A program made the position numbers and the translations under genes. The notes beneath the pieces are model-generated. The model was not told the origin of the DNA. It was given only the letters and a program-made list of their open reading frames with translations, and searched no databases. This document shows positions 51,471-63,182 of a DNA stretch of 64,000 bases, piece after piece. The DNA lies in assembly GCF_014898815.1 (NCBI RefSeq), contig NW_026515518.1:124001-188000 (forward strand), written 5' to 3'. The DNA is from Panonychus citri. Its lineage: Eukaryota; Arthropoda; Arachnida; Trombidiformes; Tetranychidae. The stretch's first letter is position 1, and every line of letters starts with the position of its first letter.

Positions 51471-51802
51471 GATTGAGAATAGAGTTAATAACAAACAGAT
51501 TAAAAATAAAACTTAATAATTAAAAATAATTCACAGTAATTAAGAGAATGAGTGAAAATTTGTTTTCTTTGTTGAAATAAAAGTCGTTCTTACTCATATG
51601 GCGGTTACTCAATTTCGAAAAAATAAATCAACCAATCAGATCATTTCTAGAGAATTGCGAATGTTACTCCATCTATGGTCTACCGAAAACACTTTGATTC
51701 AAAACAAGAGAAAATTTTGATTCTTTTTGTTTGATTTGTGATCAATTGTTCCGATTTATTTAAATAAAGTGAACAATTAAATGGCAATGGAATTGATTTT
51801 GT

Positions 51803-52516
51803 TTAATTTGGAAAACGTAGGGCCAGGTAATTGGCTCGGCCACTCTCTTGTTTGAATCCTAGTCCGTTGTAAAATCGGATCTTCTCATCAGCACAATCTA
51901 AATCCACTTTGTAAGCTCCTAATTTCTGAGCTAACAATTTGAGACAATTAACAATTAATTTGCCCAATCCTTTTCCCCTGTACGAATTGTCAACGCAAAC
52001 ATCTTGTACATGACCAGTCTAATTGTGTTAAATTTGAAAAATTTGAAAGAAAAAAACAGTGATTATAATGTTAATCAATTGGAGAAAACAATTTAACTCT
52101 TACCCAACTACAGGAATGAATGAATTTGGGTTCACATAAAAGTGTCGCTGTGCCAGCAATTAGATTGGAATTAGTGTCTTCTATTACCACAGTTTTAATT
52201 AGTTTGGTTTCTTTCATCAATTTGAATCGATCTGGAAAATTGAGAAGACCAAAATAAAGCTCATGGTTAAGGTAACAATTTAGATGGAGTTACAATTAAA
52301 CTTACCTTCATATTCCTGTTGAGAAACATCACCAACAACAGTTAATTGTGACAACAATTTAATGTGACCTCGACCATAATCATCAATTTTAAGAGGTCGA
52401 ATAATCAATGAATTCGAGTCCAGTTTGTCCTTCCAATCAATTTGGACATTGGTCCAGTCCAAATCTTCAATTTCGATTGGATTGAAAAGGTAACAATCAC
52501 CATTGACAACCGACAT
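51803..52516 (-). CDS. GNA1: Glucosamine 6-phosphate N-acetyltransferase
   Basis: Three exons on the minus strand: 52516-52306, 52231-52104 and 52018-51803, junctions in phase, 184 residues, the same length as the human enzyme. The GNAT acetyl-CoA loop reads YRGKGLGK (126-133) after TGHVQDVCVD. Upstream elements ATLLCEPKFIHSC and LIIRPL and the C-terminal FYNGLGFKQ match the family order. The enzyme transfers acetyl from acetyl-CoA to glucosamine 6-phosphate to give GlcNAc-6-phosphate, a step to UDP-GlcNAc used for chitin, N-glycans and GPI anchors. In a chitin-making arthropod this would serve cuticle synthesis as well as glycosylation. The acetyltransferase call is strong. Confidence 0.95.
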
Positions 52517-53758
52517 TTTACTTTTATGATTAACAATCAACAAACAGCAATTAACTTTGATGACGATCAATTCAAGTTTATGACAAGTAATTAAGATAAT
52601 CAATCAGCAGTTTAAACGTAACAATCAACAAAGATTCAATCAGATGTTTTCATCAATCATAAGGTTTTCACTTGATGAAACTTTCACCGGTTATTTTAAC
52701 TCTTCAATCAAATTGTTATTAAAAATACTATTTTAATTACAATTTGATTATTGAAAATAACTTAATTCAGATTGTAATTAGTTGATTGTGACAAAATTGT
52801 ACTAAGAAAAGTGAACCAATCTGATGGAAACCAAATAAAAACTGACTTTCCCTCTTAAAGGTTGATTTTGTTTTCCTTTTGCAATTCTTGTTTTCAGATT
52901 AGTTTCAATTGATTAATTGTAAACTGGATTAAAACCAGATTTGTAAACCTGATAATCAAATTAATTGGAAAGTGATCAATCAACAATCAAGAAAAAAAAA
53001 GGTAAGTAATTGTGTTTCCTTTGTTCTGAACATAGAAAAACTTACAATCAATGTGAGTTAATTTCTTGATTTTCTCTCTAAATTTAGTAAATTTTGATTA
53101 TCAACAATTAAATCTGATAATCTAAAAATCTCTGATGATGTCATGTTATAAGATTTAATTGTTAATTAATCTCCATTGTTAATGAAATCTAAACCTTCAA
53201 CATTGTAACAACAATGTTGATGAAAAGTTTTTTCATTCTTATGAGTTTAATTCATTTTCTCAATAATTAATTGGATAAATTTGTTAATCATGGTAACGAT
53301 TAATTGTGATGTTCATGTGATAAAAAACTGATCTCTTGATTCAATTCAAGGGCATTCCAACCACTAATCAACTATCCAATTTAATTGCAACAATTAAAGT
53401 TAGACAAAAGATTTAAACAATCAAGTGGATCCACTGAAAGGTAAACATTCATATCCATTGTAAAAGGGATTATCAAGTTGCCTCTTTGATTAATTAGATT
53501 TTATTAGATTTGTTAATCATGTTTTCTAATCATGGTTAATTATTCCACTGACCATTTGATTACCTTAACCAATCAGCATTGAATTGTTATCTTACCAGTA
53601 GGGATACAAAAGGAAAATGTTATTACCATAATATCAGAATTTCAGTTGAGAAAATCATTTGATTGATCTTGAGTTGATTTTCATTTTCTCTGATTTAATT
53701 GTCTATGAGAATATTTTTTTCGTTTTAATTGTAAATTGTTATTCTCTCTTTTCTAATT
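52517..53758. promoter_or_regulatory. Divergent promoter region (GNA1 / asparagine synthetase)
   Basis: 1.2 kb of AT-rich sequence between head-to-head genes, rich in AATTGT/ACAATT words. No coding frame or RNA gene is recognised. Confidence 0.35.
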
Positions 53759-55620
53759 ATGTGTGGTATTCTTGCTATTCTGTTTTCTTCAACAGAATTT
53801 GATTCATTAAGGAAACTTGCCCTTCAATTGTCAAAGAAACATAGACATCGAGGTCCCGATTGGAGTGGTAAGTCAACTCAATCGATTTCCAATCAATTGA
53901 AATTTTCTAATTTAATTGTTATTCTCTTTTTCAATAGGTATTGATGTTCGTCCATATATTGGACCCAAAGGTGAAAAACTAGTTGACGTTTTGGCCCATG
54001 AAAGACTGGCCATTGTCGATTTACTTCAAGGTTCCCAACCTTTGTACGATCCATCAAAAGAATACATTTTGACCGTTAACGGTGAAATTTACAACCACAG
54101 TTTAATCCGACAATCAATTGATCCAGCTGATTTAGCCACTCAAAGTGATTGTGAACCAATTGTTCACCTTTACAAGAAACATGGACCCTCTGTGGTCAAT
54201 CAATTGGATGGTGTTTTCGCCTTCGTTGTCGCTGCCCCAGGTAAAGGTGATTATTTTGCTGCTCGTGATCCAATTGGTGTTTTCCCTCTGTATTATGGTC
54301 GTGGCTCTGATGGATCTTGGTGGTTTGCCTCTGAAATGAAACTTCTGATCACTAGTTGTGTTGAGATTCGTGAGTTTCCTCCGGGTCATTACTGGACCCA
54401 CAAGGAGGGATTCCACCGTTGGTACAATCCACCCTGGTGGGATGAATCCCTTATCCCAACCAACAAAATTGATTTCACCGTTTTGAGAGATGCGTTTGAA
54501 AAAGCCGTCATTAAAAGGCTAATGTGTGATGTCCCGTAAGTTTATATTGACAATTGTCAATCGTACGATTTACTGATTCTTTTATTGATCATCTTTTCAT
54601 TTCTATTTGCAATTTCATAGATATGGTGTACTTTTGTCTGGTGGACTGGATTCATCTCTTGTTGCATCAATTGTTTGTCGTCATGCTGCTAAACGTATCG
54701 AGGGTGATGTAAAAACCGATGCTTGGTTCCCTCGAGTTCATTCATTTACAGTTGGATTAGCTGATTCTCCTGATCTTAAAGCTGCAAGAGAAGTTGCTAA
54801 TTTCCTTAAGACTGTTCATCATGAATTCACTTATACAATTCAGGAGGGACTTGATGCAATTTCCGATGTTATTTATCACATTGAAACTTACGATGTGACT
54901 ACGATTCGAGCTTCAATTCCAATGTTTCTTATGGCTCGAAAAATTAAAGCTTTCGGATTCAAAATGGTTCTTTCAGGTGAAGGATCTGATGAAATATTCG
55001 GTGGCTATTTGTATTTCCATAAAGCTCCATCAGCAGGTGATTTCCATGCTGAACTTTGTCGAAAGATTAAACTATTGTCCCGATATGATTGTCTTCGAGC
55101 CAATCTGGCAACATCCGCATGGGGACTCGAAGCTCGAGTTCCGTTTCTTGACAAAGATTTCATCAATTTGGTAATGAGTTTAGATCCATCAATGAAAATG
55201 GTCACCGATCGACCTGAAGGCAAACTTGAGAAATGGATAATTCGAAAGGCCTTCGATACACCCGATAATCCGTATCTTCCAAATTCAATTCTTTGGCGGC
55301 AAAAGGAACAATTTTCCGATGGAGTTGGTTACAAATGGATCGATTCATTAAAATCTTATTCAGACTCTCAGATCACTGACGCTCAAATGGACTGCGCCTC
55401 ATCGACCTTCCCTCATAACCCTCCATTAACTAAAGAGGCTTATCTTTATCGGTCCATTTTCAAGCATCACTTTCCTCATCGTGATACCGACGGACTGATT
55501 CCCGGTGGACCATCGATCGCTTGTTCAACTCCAGCGGCAATCGAATGGGAAAAGGCTTGGGCCAATTCAGCTGATCCATCGGGACGAGCAATCTCAGGCA
55601 TTCACATGGATTCATATTGA
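53759..55620 (+). CDS. Glutamine-hydrolysing asparagine synthetase, plant/bacterial AsnB type
   Basis: Three exons, 53759-53867, 53938-54535 and 54621-55620, in phase, 568 residues. Met1-Cys2 begins the class II glutamine amidotransferase domain (MCGILAI, HRGPDWSG, NGEIYNH, SDCEPI, ARDPIG). The synthetase domain carries the ATP pyrophosphatase loop SGGLDSS (242-248), ETYDVTTIRAS, VLSGEGSDEIFGGYLYFHKAP, WGLEARVPFLD, RQKEQFSDGVGY and PGGPSIACSTPAAIEWE, ending DPSGRAISGIH. It converts aspartate, glutamine and ATP to asparagine, glutamate, AMP and PPi in the cytosol. The C-terminal half and the PDWSG segment follow the plant/E. coli AsnB pattern rather than that of the usual animal ASNS. It has normal introns and base composition, so it is not a recent contaminant. 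All catalytic motifs are intact. Confidence 0.97.
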
Positions 55621-56188
55621 TTTTATTGACCAGTAAATCAAAATTGTCAAGACTAATTGTATGTGATTAGTATTCACATTAACATTTGATTTGATCCAAT
55701 CAATTAAAAGAAGATAATCATTGATTAGAATATTAAATTTTATCAGTCTTATCTGTTTTATCGGTGATTAGGATAAAAGTAATTCAAGGAAAATAGTTCA
55801 AGATGGAAAGACCAACATTCTCAAGGCTGAATAAGCAAATAAACAATTTGAAACTAATTAACGATTAGTTTTTAACATTTTGAAAACTTTTCCTCATGAA
55901 AAGTTGATAGTTTAATGAGATAGTTAATAGTAATTAGTAACAATTCAATAATATTAAGATATTGGTTGAAAGATGAAGATGAGAAGATAAGAAAGTAAAT
56001 TAATTGTGAAAAAAGAGTTGACAATAGTGAAAACAATTTAAAATAATCACGAATCGAAGTTAATCCAAAATTAATTGTTAAATCTTCATCATCTGTATTC
56101 ATGAGATGATTTAGATTAGAAGAGAGAGAGAGAGAAAAGTTAATCCTGATGCTGATGGAAAATAGAACAGTCAATCAACTGATTTTCT
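55621..56188. other. Convergent 3' region (asparagine synthetase / cysteine-rich gene)
   Basis: AT-rich. The minus-strand open frame at 55872-56174 is a low-complexity Ser/Leu/Ile frame and is not supported. Confidence 0.4.
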
Positions 56189-57262
56189 TTATCGGGTATC
56201 AGCGAGACGACTAAGAACTTTAAGCAACGGGTATAAATAGAATGGCTCAGGTACTTTTACTTTCGATTCACCAGCATCGGTTAAAGCTTTAACACCTGAA
56301 GGGTTGACCTTGATACATTGTTCTTCGGTAGCGAAATTGCCACAGGCAAGGTCAAGAGTATCTTTGATTGATATTTCCACGGTGGCTCGATAGAAACCAG
56401 CAATGTCCAAACCAACTTCGGATTTACAACTGGATTTAGGTTTCATTTGAGTGACAACACATCTTTCAATTCGTGGGTACATACAACACAAATCGGGAAA
56501 CAATTGACGATCAGTTGAATTAACGGCAGCAAAAGCAAATTGACGATTAGCGGAATGGAAACACTCATTCCAAGCCTTCTTACTGGCCTCTGATGTACAA
56601 CTGTAAATCTTGATCGCTTCTGTATCAATATAAATGTGAGACCAAAAATTAAACAAAAATAATCAAACATCAATAAGATACAACTTACTTTTCTGATCAA
56701 CTGGATCGGTACAAATCGATTTCATTTGCTTTCTCATACCTCGAAGCATAATCGAAAATAATTGTCGAGCCAATGATTTTAAACATTTACGATTATAATT
56801 ACGAAGTTTACTGTACATCGTACGACTTACACTGTGGAAGAAACAAGTTGAGAAAATTAATTGATTGTTGACACTTGAGAAACTTTTTTGAAGATTAGAC
56901 TTTGGATACATTAGATTTACCTACACAATCCATCAATCTCTTGTTGATTTCGAGGTAAATGTTCAACATCAACATAGAGAATCTCCTTGAATCCATGAAA
57001 TCAGTTTCAAGAGATTCCTGACAACCAGGGGGAAGAGTTGATCGTCTTGATCTGGACAATGAAATTACACCATGACCATCATGGTGATTTAAGGTTCGTT
57101 GGTGAGATAGAGATGAAACTATGAGGGAACAAAAGATGAACCAAAAAATCGTAAACAAAATAAGATGAATGTTAATCCAGTTAAATTGTCAACAATTGGA
57201 ATGAAACTCTTACCTGAGACCAAAGAGATGATACTAATTAAAAAGAGTTGAATTAACAACAT
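56189..57262 (-). CDS. Cysteine-rich secreted protein, unknown family, with exon-phase conflict
   Basis: Four exons on the minus strand: 57262-57214, 57118-56921, 56831-56689 and 56619-56189, about 273 residues. Exon one is a clear signal peptide (MLLIQLFLISIISLVS). A dibasic stretch (SRSRRS) follows and may be a processing site. At least eleven Cys follow, including LCCMYPRIERC and SSC/LAC/EQC, which suggests a disulfide-bonded secreted domain. Junctions 1-2 and 3-4 are in phase. Junction 2-3 is not: exon two ends with one extra base after GTA, while exon three needs two; the intron is only 89 bases and no alternative GT/AG pair fixes it. This could be a sequence error, a non-standard splice or a broken gene. 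I do not recognise the family. Confidence 0.65.
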
Positions 57263-58189
57263 TTTACTTGTTAAATTGAACTTTTTGAGAAAAAGATATT
57301 AAGGTAACATGTTAATTGTGTTAATCAATGTGAATGACTATTTTTTCATCGAATCAAAATTTTAATCAATCGACAGAAAAAAGTTTCAAAAAAAGAAAAC
57401 AAATTGCTCTCTCAAAATCACTTTTCTCTCTCACTATTGAGGTAATATTAGCAGATTAATGTTTCTCCCTCTTATGGACATTACTGAATTATTAATACTA
57501 ATTATTATCGACCTTGGTGGGGATTAAGAGGATGTTACGTATGAAAAAGTTGACCACTAATTGACCTGTTAAAATAAGGAAAACGAATCACCTTCAATTA
57601 GAAAGTTCACCGGAATATTTTCCCTTTTTAAATCAATTCTTGGGTCAACCAATATGATTATCTGATTGTAAATATAAATTTCATTCTAATCATTAATACA
57701 GATCGTTTTAATTTTGATTAGAAAAGTTGAAAAATTACCAAATCGTTGAACTCTCGAACTTGATTTTCTTATATTTGATTGATTGTCTTCAATAAACAAA
57801 GACATTAATCCTAATTAAGACCATAAAGAAAAAAACAACTAATCAATTAAGATAATAATAAAAGTAAATAACTTACAATTAGCTACAATTACGAATATAA
57901 TTTATGTCTTCTAGGAAATAGTCAACATTTAATCAGTTGATTACAAAATTATTCAAAAATTTAGTAAATAAAGGCTTACATTTATTTGGAGACAACTAAT
58001 CAGTTTGAAAGTTTAAGGTACCAAAGTTTAATTAAATCAATTGACCTTCATCGAAATGACCATTGAAGAGGTTTGGTATTTTTCTCGCAGAGACAATCAT
58101 TGGTTTACTTGAAGAGTTCCAATAACCTATTTTCAAATTGATTTAAAAGAAAATATTAAATTAAAATTGTCTCATTTTTGTGATGAATT
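57263..58189. other. Intergenic AT-rich region
   Basis: Promoter side of the cysteine-rich gene and 3' side of guanylate kinase. Nothing else is recognised. Confidence 0.4.
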
Positions 58190-59347
58190 TTAAATTACCG
58201 GTTGAATGAAATTCTTGAGAGCAGCATAAGCTTGATCGAGATCTTCATTGATCAAGATTAGGTCGAAATAATTTTCGATTCCTTCCATGTTCAGATCTTC
58301 TTTGGCTCTTTTCAAACGTCGTTCTATGTTTTCGTCGGACTCGGTTGCTCGGTCTCTCAATCGTTGTTCCAAAGCCTCTAGACTCGGTGGTTTCACGAAA
58401 ATGAACAATGGCCTGAAATTGGATTTCTTCATATTCTTAACTCCTTCAATCTCCAGATCAAGAATACAAATTTTTCCATTTTTTTGAACATGTTCCATGG
58501 CTTTTTTACTAGGATTAATTTTGTTCAATTATTAAATGTAATTCCATTCTCATGGGTAATAATAATTACCTGGTTCCATAAAGGTTTCCAGAAAATTCAG
58601 TAAATTCTATAAATTCATTTTCCTTTATCGCTTTTTCCATTGAGTTTCTTTCGATGAAATGATATTCTGTCATGATGTTGAAAGAAATAAAATTCTGTTT
58701 AGACCAGATGATAAATATATTATCTCTTTAATGGCTATGAAGCCACTTTTTATAGAACAAAAAAAAGAAGAACAGAATAATTTGATATTTCGAACAAATA
58801 AAATAAAGAATTAAAGTGATTACCTCTACCATTAATTTCCCCTTCACGAGGTTTCCTAGTTGTATCTGGAGGGAAATTAAGATGATTCAAAGAAGAGTAA
58901 CAATTAATGATCAAAACAAACAAATACTACGGAAAAAAATATAACCCACAGAGATGGATTATCTTTGGGTTGATAAATGGACAAAAATACTTACGAGATA
59001 CTGTAAATCCAAGATAATCTTTATAATCATTAATGAGTCGCCTAAGCAGTGAACTCTTGCCTGAACCTGAAGGTCCACAGATCACAATTGGCCTTATAAA
59101 TTGATCAATGGTATCACCTTTTAGAGCTGAACCACTTGAAGTCTTACTGGAGATCATAGTCTTAAAATAACGCAACCAATTACTAAACAATTTAAAAAAA
59201 ATTTAACAATAATCAACAATAATTGGAAAATTATTTGCAAAAAACTAAAATTTCTGATGAAATCACTTTGAAAATGAGATTAACAAAAAAGTAAACAAAG
59301 GCTTACATTTTATTGGAACCAATGAATCGTATGGAAAGACAACTCAT
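58190..59347 (-). CDS. Guanylate kinase, with a possible mitochondrial N-terminal form
   Basis: Five exons on the minus strand: 59347-59307, 59182-58995, 58865-58824, 58666-58570 and 58508-58190, all in phase, 228 residues. P-loop GPSGSGKS lies at 50-57. FTVSHTTRKPREGEINGR, EFIEFTEFSGNLYGTS and VKPPSLEALEQRLRDR follow the guanylate kinase order. It phosphorylates GMP to GDP with ATP. The first exon adds MSCLSIRFIGSNK and splicing then gives INWLRYFK; this is basic and hydrophobic with few acids, like a mitochondrial targeting peptide, and a second in-frame ATG (59157) would give a shorter cytosolic enzyme of about 206 residues. Human GUK1 is also reported to have N-terminal variants. The dual start is inference. 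The gene is divergent from the KIAA0930 homologue at 59874. Confidence 0.95.
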
Positions 59348-59873
59348 CAAAACGACTCACAATTGTTAGAATAATTTGATGGAATAATTAATTTGTTTAA
59401 ATTAGATCATCAACAATAATTAAATGGTCACTTAATCTAATTGAGAGAAAAGAACAATTTAACAATTGGAATTAATTAATTTCCAATAGAATAATTTTGT
59501 TCTTTTTTTCCAATTGACATGCGCAAGCAAACATTTGGTCTTCTCTGTTTTTTGTTTACATTCCCATGGATCTTTTTTGTCTTGATTGTTTTTTCTCTCA
59601 CTGTTACTCTTTCACCTTTGTTTTTCTAGTTAACTAATTAGTGGAATCATGATTATTAACCTTTATCGTCTTTACCTGATTCTTTTTCAATAGTCTCTTC
59701 ATTTGTATTCACCGGATGTTTCTAATATGATAACAATCAAAGTTAACAGATTGGATGAAACAAAAGCAACAACATCAAAAGTGATCATCATTTTCTCACC
59801 AATTGTCATTTTAATCAAGTTAATTCAATCTTTTTACACTTTATCCTAATCAACTAACCAATTGGCCATTTTT
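59348..59873. promoter_or_regulatory. Bidirectional promoter region (guanylate kinase / KIAA0930 homologue)
   Basis: 526 bases between the start codons of two head-to-head genes. It contains the locally GC-richer word CATGCGCAAGC near 59518, which resembles an NRF-1-type GCGCA site, usual for housekeeping promoters. Functional role is inferred from position. Confidence 0.4.
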
Positions 59874-62502
59874 ATGAGTGATCAAAGTGAAAATATCACC
59901 AAAAATCACCAAGTAATTCAACTACTGAACCAAATTAATCAGCTTAAAAATGATACTTTGGTAGATCAACTAGTTGGTAATGAGAATCTTTATTTACGCC
60001 TATTCTTTTCCCTCCTTACCATATTTGTTAATCTCTTTGTCTCCTTGGATTATATATAAATCATATGGATATTTTATTTAATAATTTTCTATTCCATTTA
60101 CAGAGGATGGTTTCATTTCTTTACAACGACGATCTGGTTTCACATGGATTGAGCTTTTCCTCCAATATTTCACTGGACAAGATTGTACCTCTAATGATGA
60201 TTTACTTTTTTTCGTTCGGAAACAAGCATCTTTATTCAATCGATTTGGATCTAATCTCAAGGTTAGATTAACCTCAATATCCTTTTGCTATTGACAAAAA
60301 AAGTCATCAATTTAGATTCCTTTAGACTCTTTATTCATCTTGTTGGTTACAACAAACTGATGAAATAATAACAGTTATATATTATAGCTTCAAGGGTGGT
60401 AATTGTCAAGTGTGTTATTTAATAACTTCCAAAATCCATTAGGTGTTATTTACTTTAGAGAAAGTTAATTTCAATTGTTCTCCACTTTAATTAATTTCTA
60501 CGACTATTTTCTAAGTCACTAACTGTTAGGTTTCAATTACTTTCCTTTACCATGTTGACTTTTCCCTTTGTAAATTGAGAATCTCTATACACCACAGGAG
60601 TCAAGTGAATTTAAACCTAATTGTCTTATTTTAAATCAATCATCATTCAGTTGATTATATTATTTTCCGAGACTAACCATTACTGATCATTGTTATTTGT
60701 ATCCATAAGTTTAGTATTTTTTTTTCTCATTTTCTTCTCGCATTAATTTAAATAATTTACAATTCAATTTGACTTTGTGAAAGACTATTGATCAATTTGC
60801 CTGCGATCTCTTGAGGTTATAGTAACTGTCAAGAATATGATTAAATTGATTTGTGTTTTATTTCATTACATTATTATGATAACAATCGGTTGAAGAAAAA
60901 ATTTCCATATTTTATGTTATTCTCACTTTATGAATGCTATGAAGTGATTTATCATCTGATTTAATGATTAACTTGATTTCTCTTTCTCTATTTACAGATA
61001 AACCTTGATGTTTACCGGAAGGACTCGAATAAATTGCCTCTGGACAATGCTCATATCGACTGGGAAGAGACACTTTATATTAATACTATTATGCAATATT
61101 TTGAATATACGTTGACCTGTGCAATTTGTACTCGAACAAGTCCCAAAGAATTTCAAATACTGGCCAAACATTCACAAAAAGTTTTTGCCTCTCCAAGTCA
61201 TCGATCGATGCACAACAAGGGTGAAATCGAAGAGATCACTTATCCGGATATATTTTTTACTCTCGACAATTATGAAGAGGTGAGAGTCAATGTTTCCTTA
61301 ACGAAGATTTGGCAATCTAACGAATCTTTTCTTTCAAATCTTTCGTTCTCTATCTTCTAGATGATGAGCAATATTCCTGTTCGTTGTGGGGAAATGGTTT
61401 GTGTTGAATTAGTTGCTTCCGATCGTAATGGTGAACATGTTTCCGTTCTGTTCTCGGGTTCCATTAATTATGAAACCATCAGATATATTCATGAGGTAAA
61501 AGATTTATATTAATTAGTTCTGATTCGAGTTGATCAATTTTTTTATCTCTATTTTCCCTTCTACAGCTTCAATCAGGCTCGAAAGTGAGAGCAAGAAGGA
61601 AAAGACCAATAAATCATTACTTTGGAAATAAAAGAATGGAGTTCATTCGTATGAAAGGTCCAAGATCTCGTGGAATATCTGAAATGGCTTATCGAAAGAT
61701 TAGCGAAACTGGATTAAGTCGATCAGGATCAAGTGTATCTCTTCATGAGGGCGATTTCGAAATGTTCGAGGTATTTACTGAATCAGAATTTTATTTTATC
61801 TCCTGCAAATGCTCCCCATTCACTTTTATCAAGATTTAAATTTCTAATTGCATTTGTTAGCTGGTTAATATAATTTATATTTTGCTTATTGTGGTTATGC
61901 CATTTGTTTTATTTTGATTAATTTTTTGCTCATTTTATTTTATTTGTTTCATTATTTTTTCTCCTTGGCTACAATTTAAGGTCTTGGATATTGATCTTCC
62001 TGATAAATCATCCAATGCCCATTCACTTAGTTGTTTTTCTTGTTGTTCTCGCGCACAGCACCACGATCTAGTCCAGCGACGTATGTCCGACCCATCTAAT
62101 GAGCTCGAAAAGAAACTTCAATCTTGGAAAGGAAAACCTTTATCTAAATCACGATCAGCTAATCAAGTTTTTAATCCAGAAGAGGAATCAGGAATCAACG
62201 AAGTTGAAGCAACCGATTTCACCGAAGGTGAGATTAATTCTGGTCCTAAAATTTGATTATTATCACTAAACTTTCTTTTTCGTCTTATTTTCTTAATTGT
62301 TTCAATAGAAATGGAGGAAGGTGATTACGATAAATTGTGGGATATTCCAGGATTCAATCAAGCCTTTCACTTTTGGAAAGAAAACAAAAGAGCCAGTTCG
62401 CCAACGTTTGAACTGTTCATTACTTATATTACTCTTCCCTTTAATTTTATAATGTCCGACCTGTTGTCAGCCCAACAACAGAAACCGATTTTAACTTTTT
62501 AA
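59874..62502 (+). CDS. KIAA0930 (C22orf9) homologue
   Basis: Seven exons: 59874-59976, 60104-60261, 60998-61279, 61361-61495, 61567-61770, 61981-62227 and 62309-62502, all in phase, 440 residues. Segments match the human KIAA0930 protein in order: VYRKDSNKLP, HIDWEET, TCAICTR, KVFASPSHRSMHNKGEIEEITYP in pieces, GEMVCVELVAS, FSGSINYE, NKRMEFIRMKGP and C-terminal LFITYITLPFNFIMSDLL ending KPIL. Function in animals is unknown. A Cys-rich insert CFSCCSR and a Ser-rich region lie in the later middle. The C-terminal conserved block indicates a complete gene. Confidence 0.93.
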
Positions 62503-63182
62503 AATCAACAAAAATCAACTCAATGGTAGAAACAGTTTACCATTTGATTTTGCTACTTTTTTTCTTAAACAAATTGCTATTACAATTTTAATTGTGGCTC
62601 ATGTTTTTAATTGGTTTTGCTAAAATTGTCACAGTTGATCTTCTACATTTATTGTATCCAAAAACAAGACAATATCTCAATACATCCAATGTACTATTTA
62701 CAAATCAAAATTAAAATGAACAAAATCCTAACATGAATCCATTAATTTGTCAATACCAAACAAATACATCACCATGGAAATGATTAACAAAAAGTATGAA
62801 AACAAAACAAAAACATTCGATCATTTCAGATGATCTAATCAATAGAATTTTCAATTGCTTACTTTTAATTGTTAATTGTTGTAAAATGAATCTAATGATA
62901 TCCAGTGGAAGAATCAAACAAGAAGATTGAATCAGGTAGTTATGATTAGTTAATCATTCTCATTTATTATGTTAACTCCTCAATTGGAGATTTAATTTTC
63001 TCATTAATTTTTCCGTGATTTACTTAAATTGTTTATATTCTTTCAGGTAAATTTAAGGAAACAATTAGTTTCTTGAGTGAACAATCATTAATTAATTATA
63101 ACAATTTTCATTCTCAATGAACCAATGATCAAGGATTCTAACAATTCTAATTCGTTTTGTGCTCTCAATTTAATCAGAAATC
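62503..63182. other. Intergenic / 5' region of the dynein-like gene
   Basis: AT-rich with no gene. Candidate splice donors (GGTAGTT near 62936, GGTAAATT near 63048) could belong to upstream exons of the following gene. AAATCATGG at 63178 follows an acceptor-like TTTAATCAG. Confidence 0.35.
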
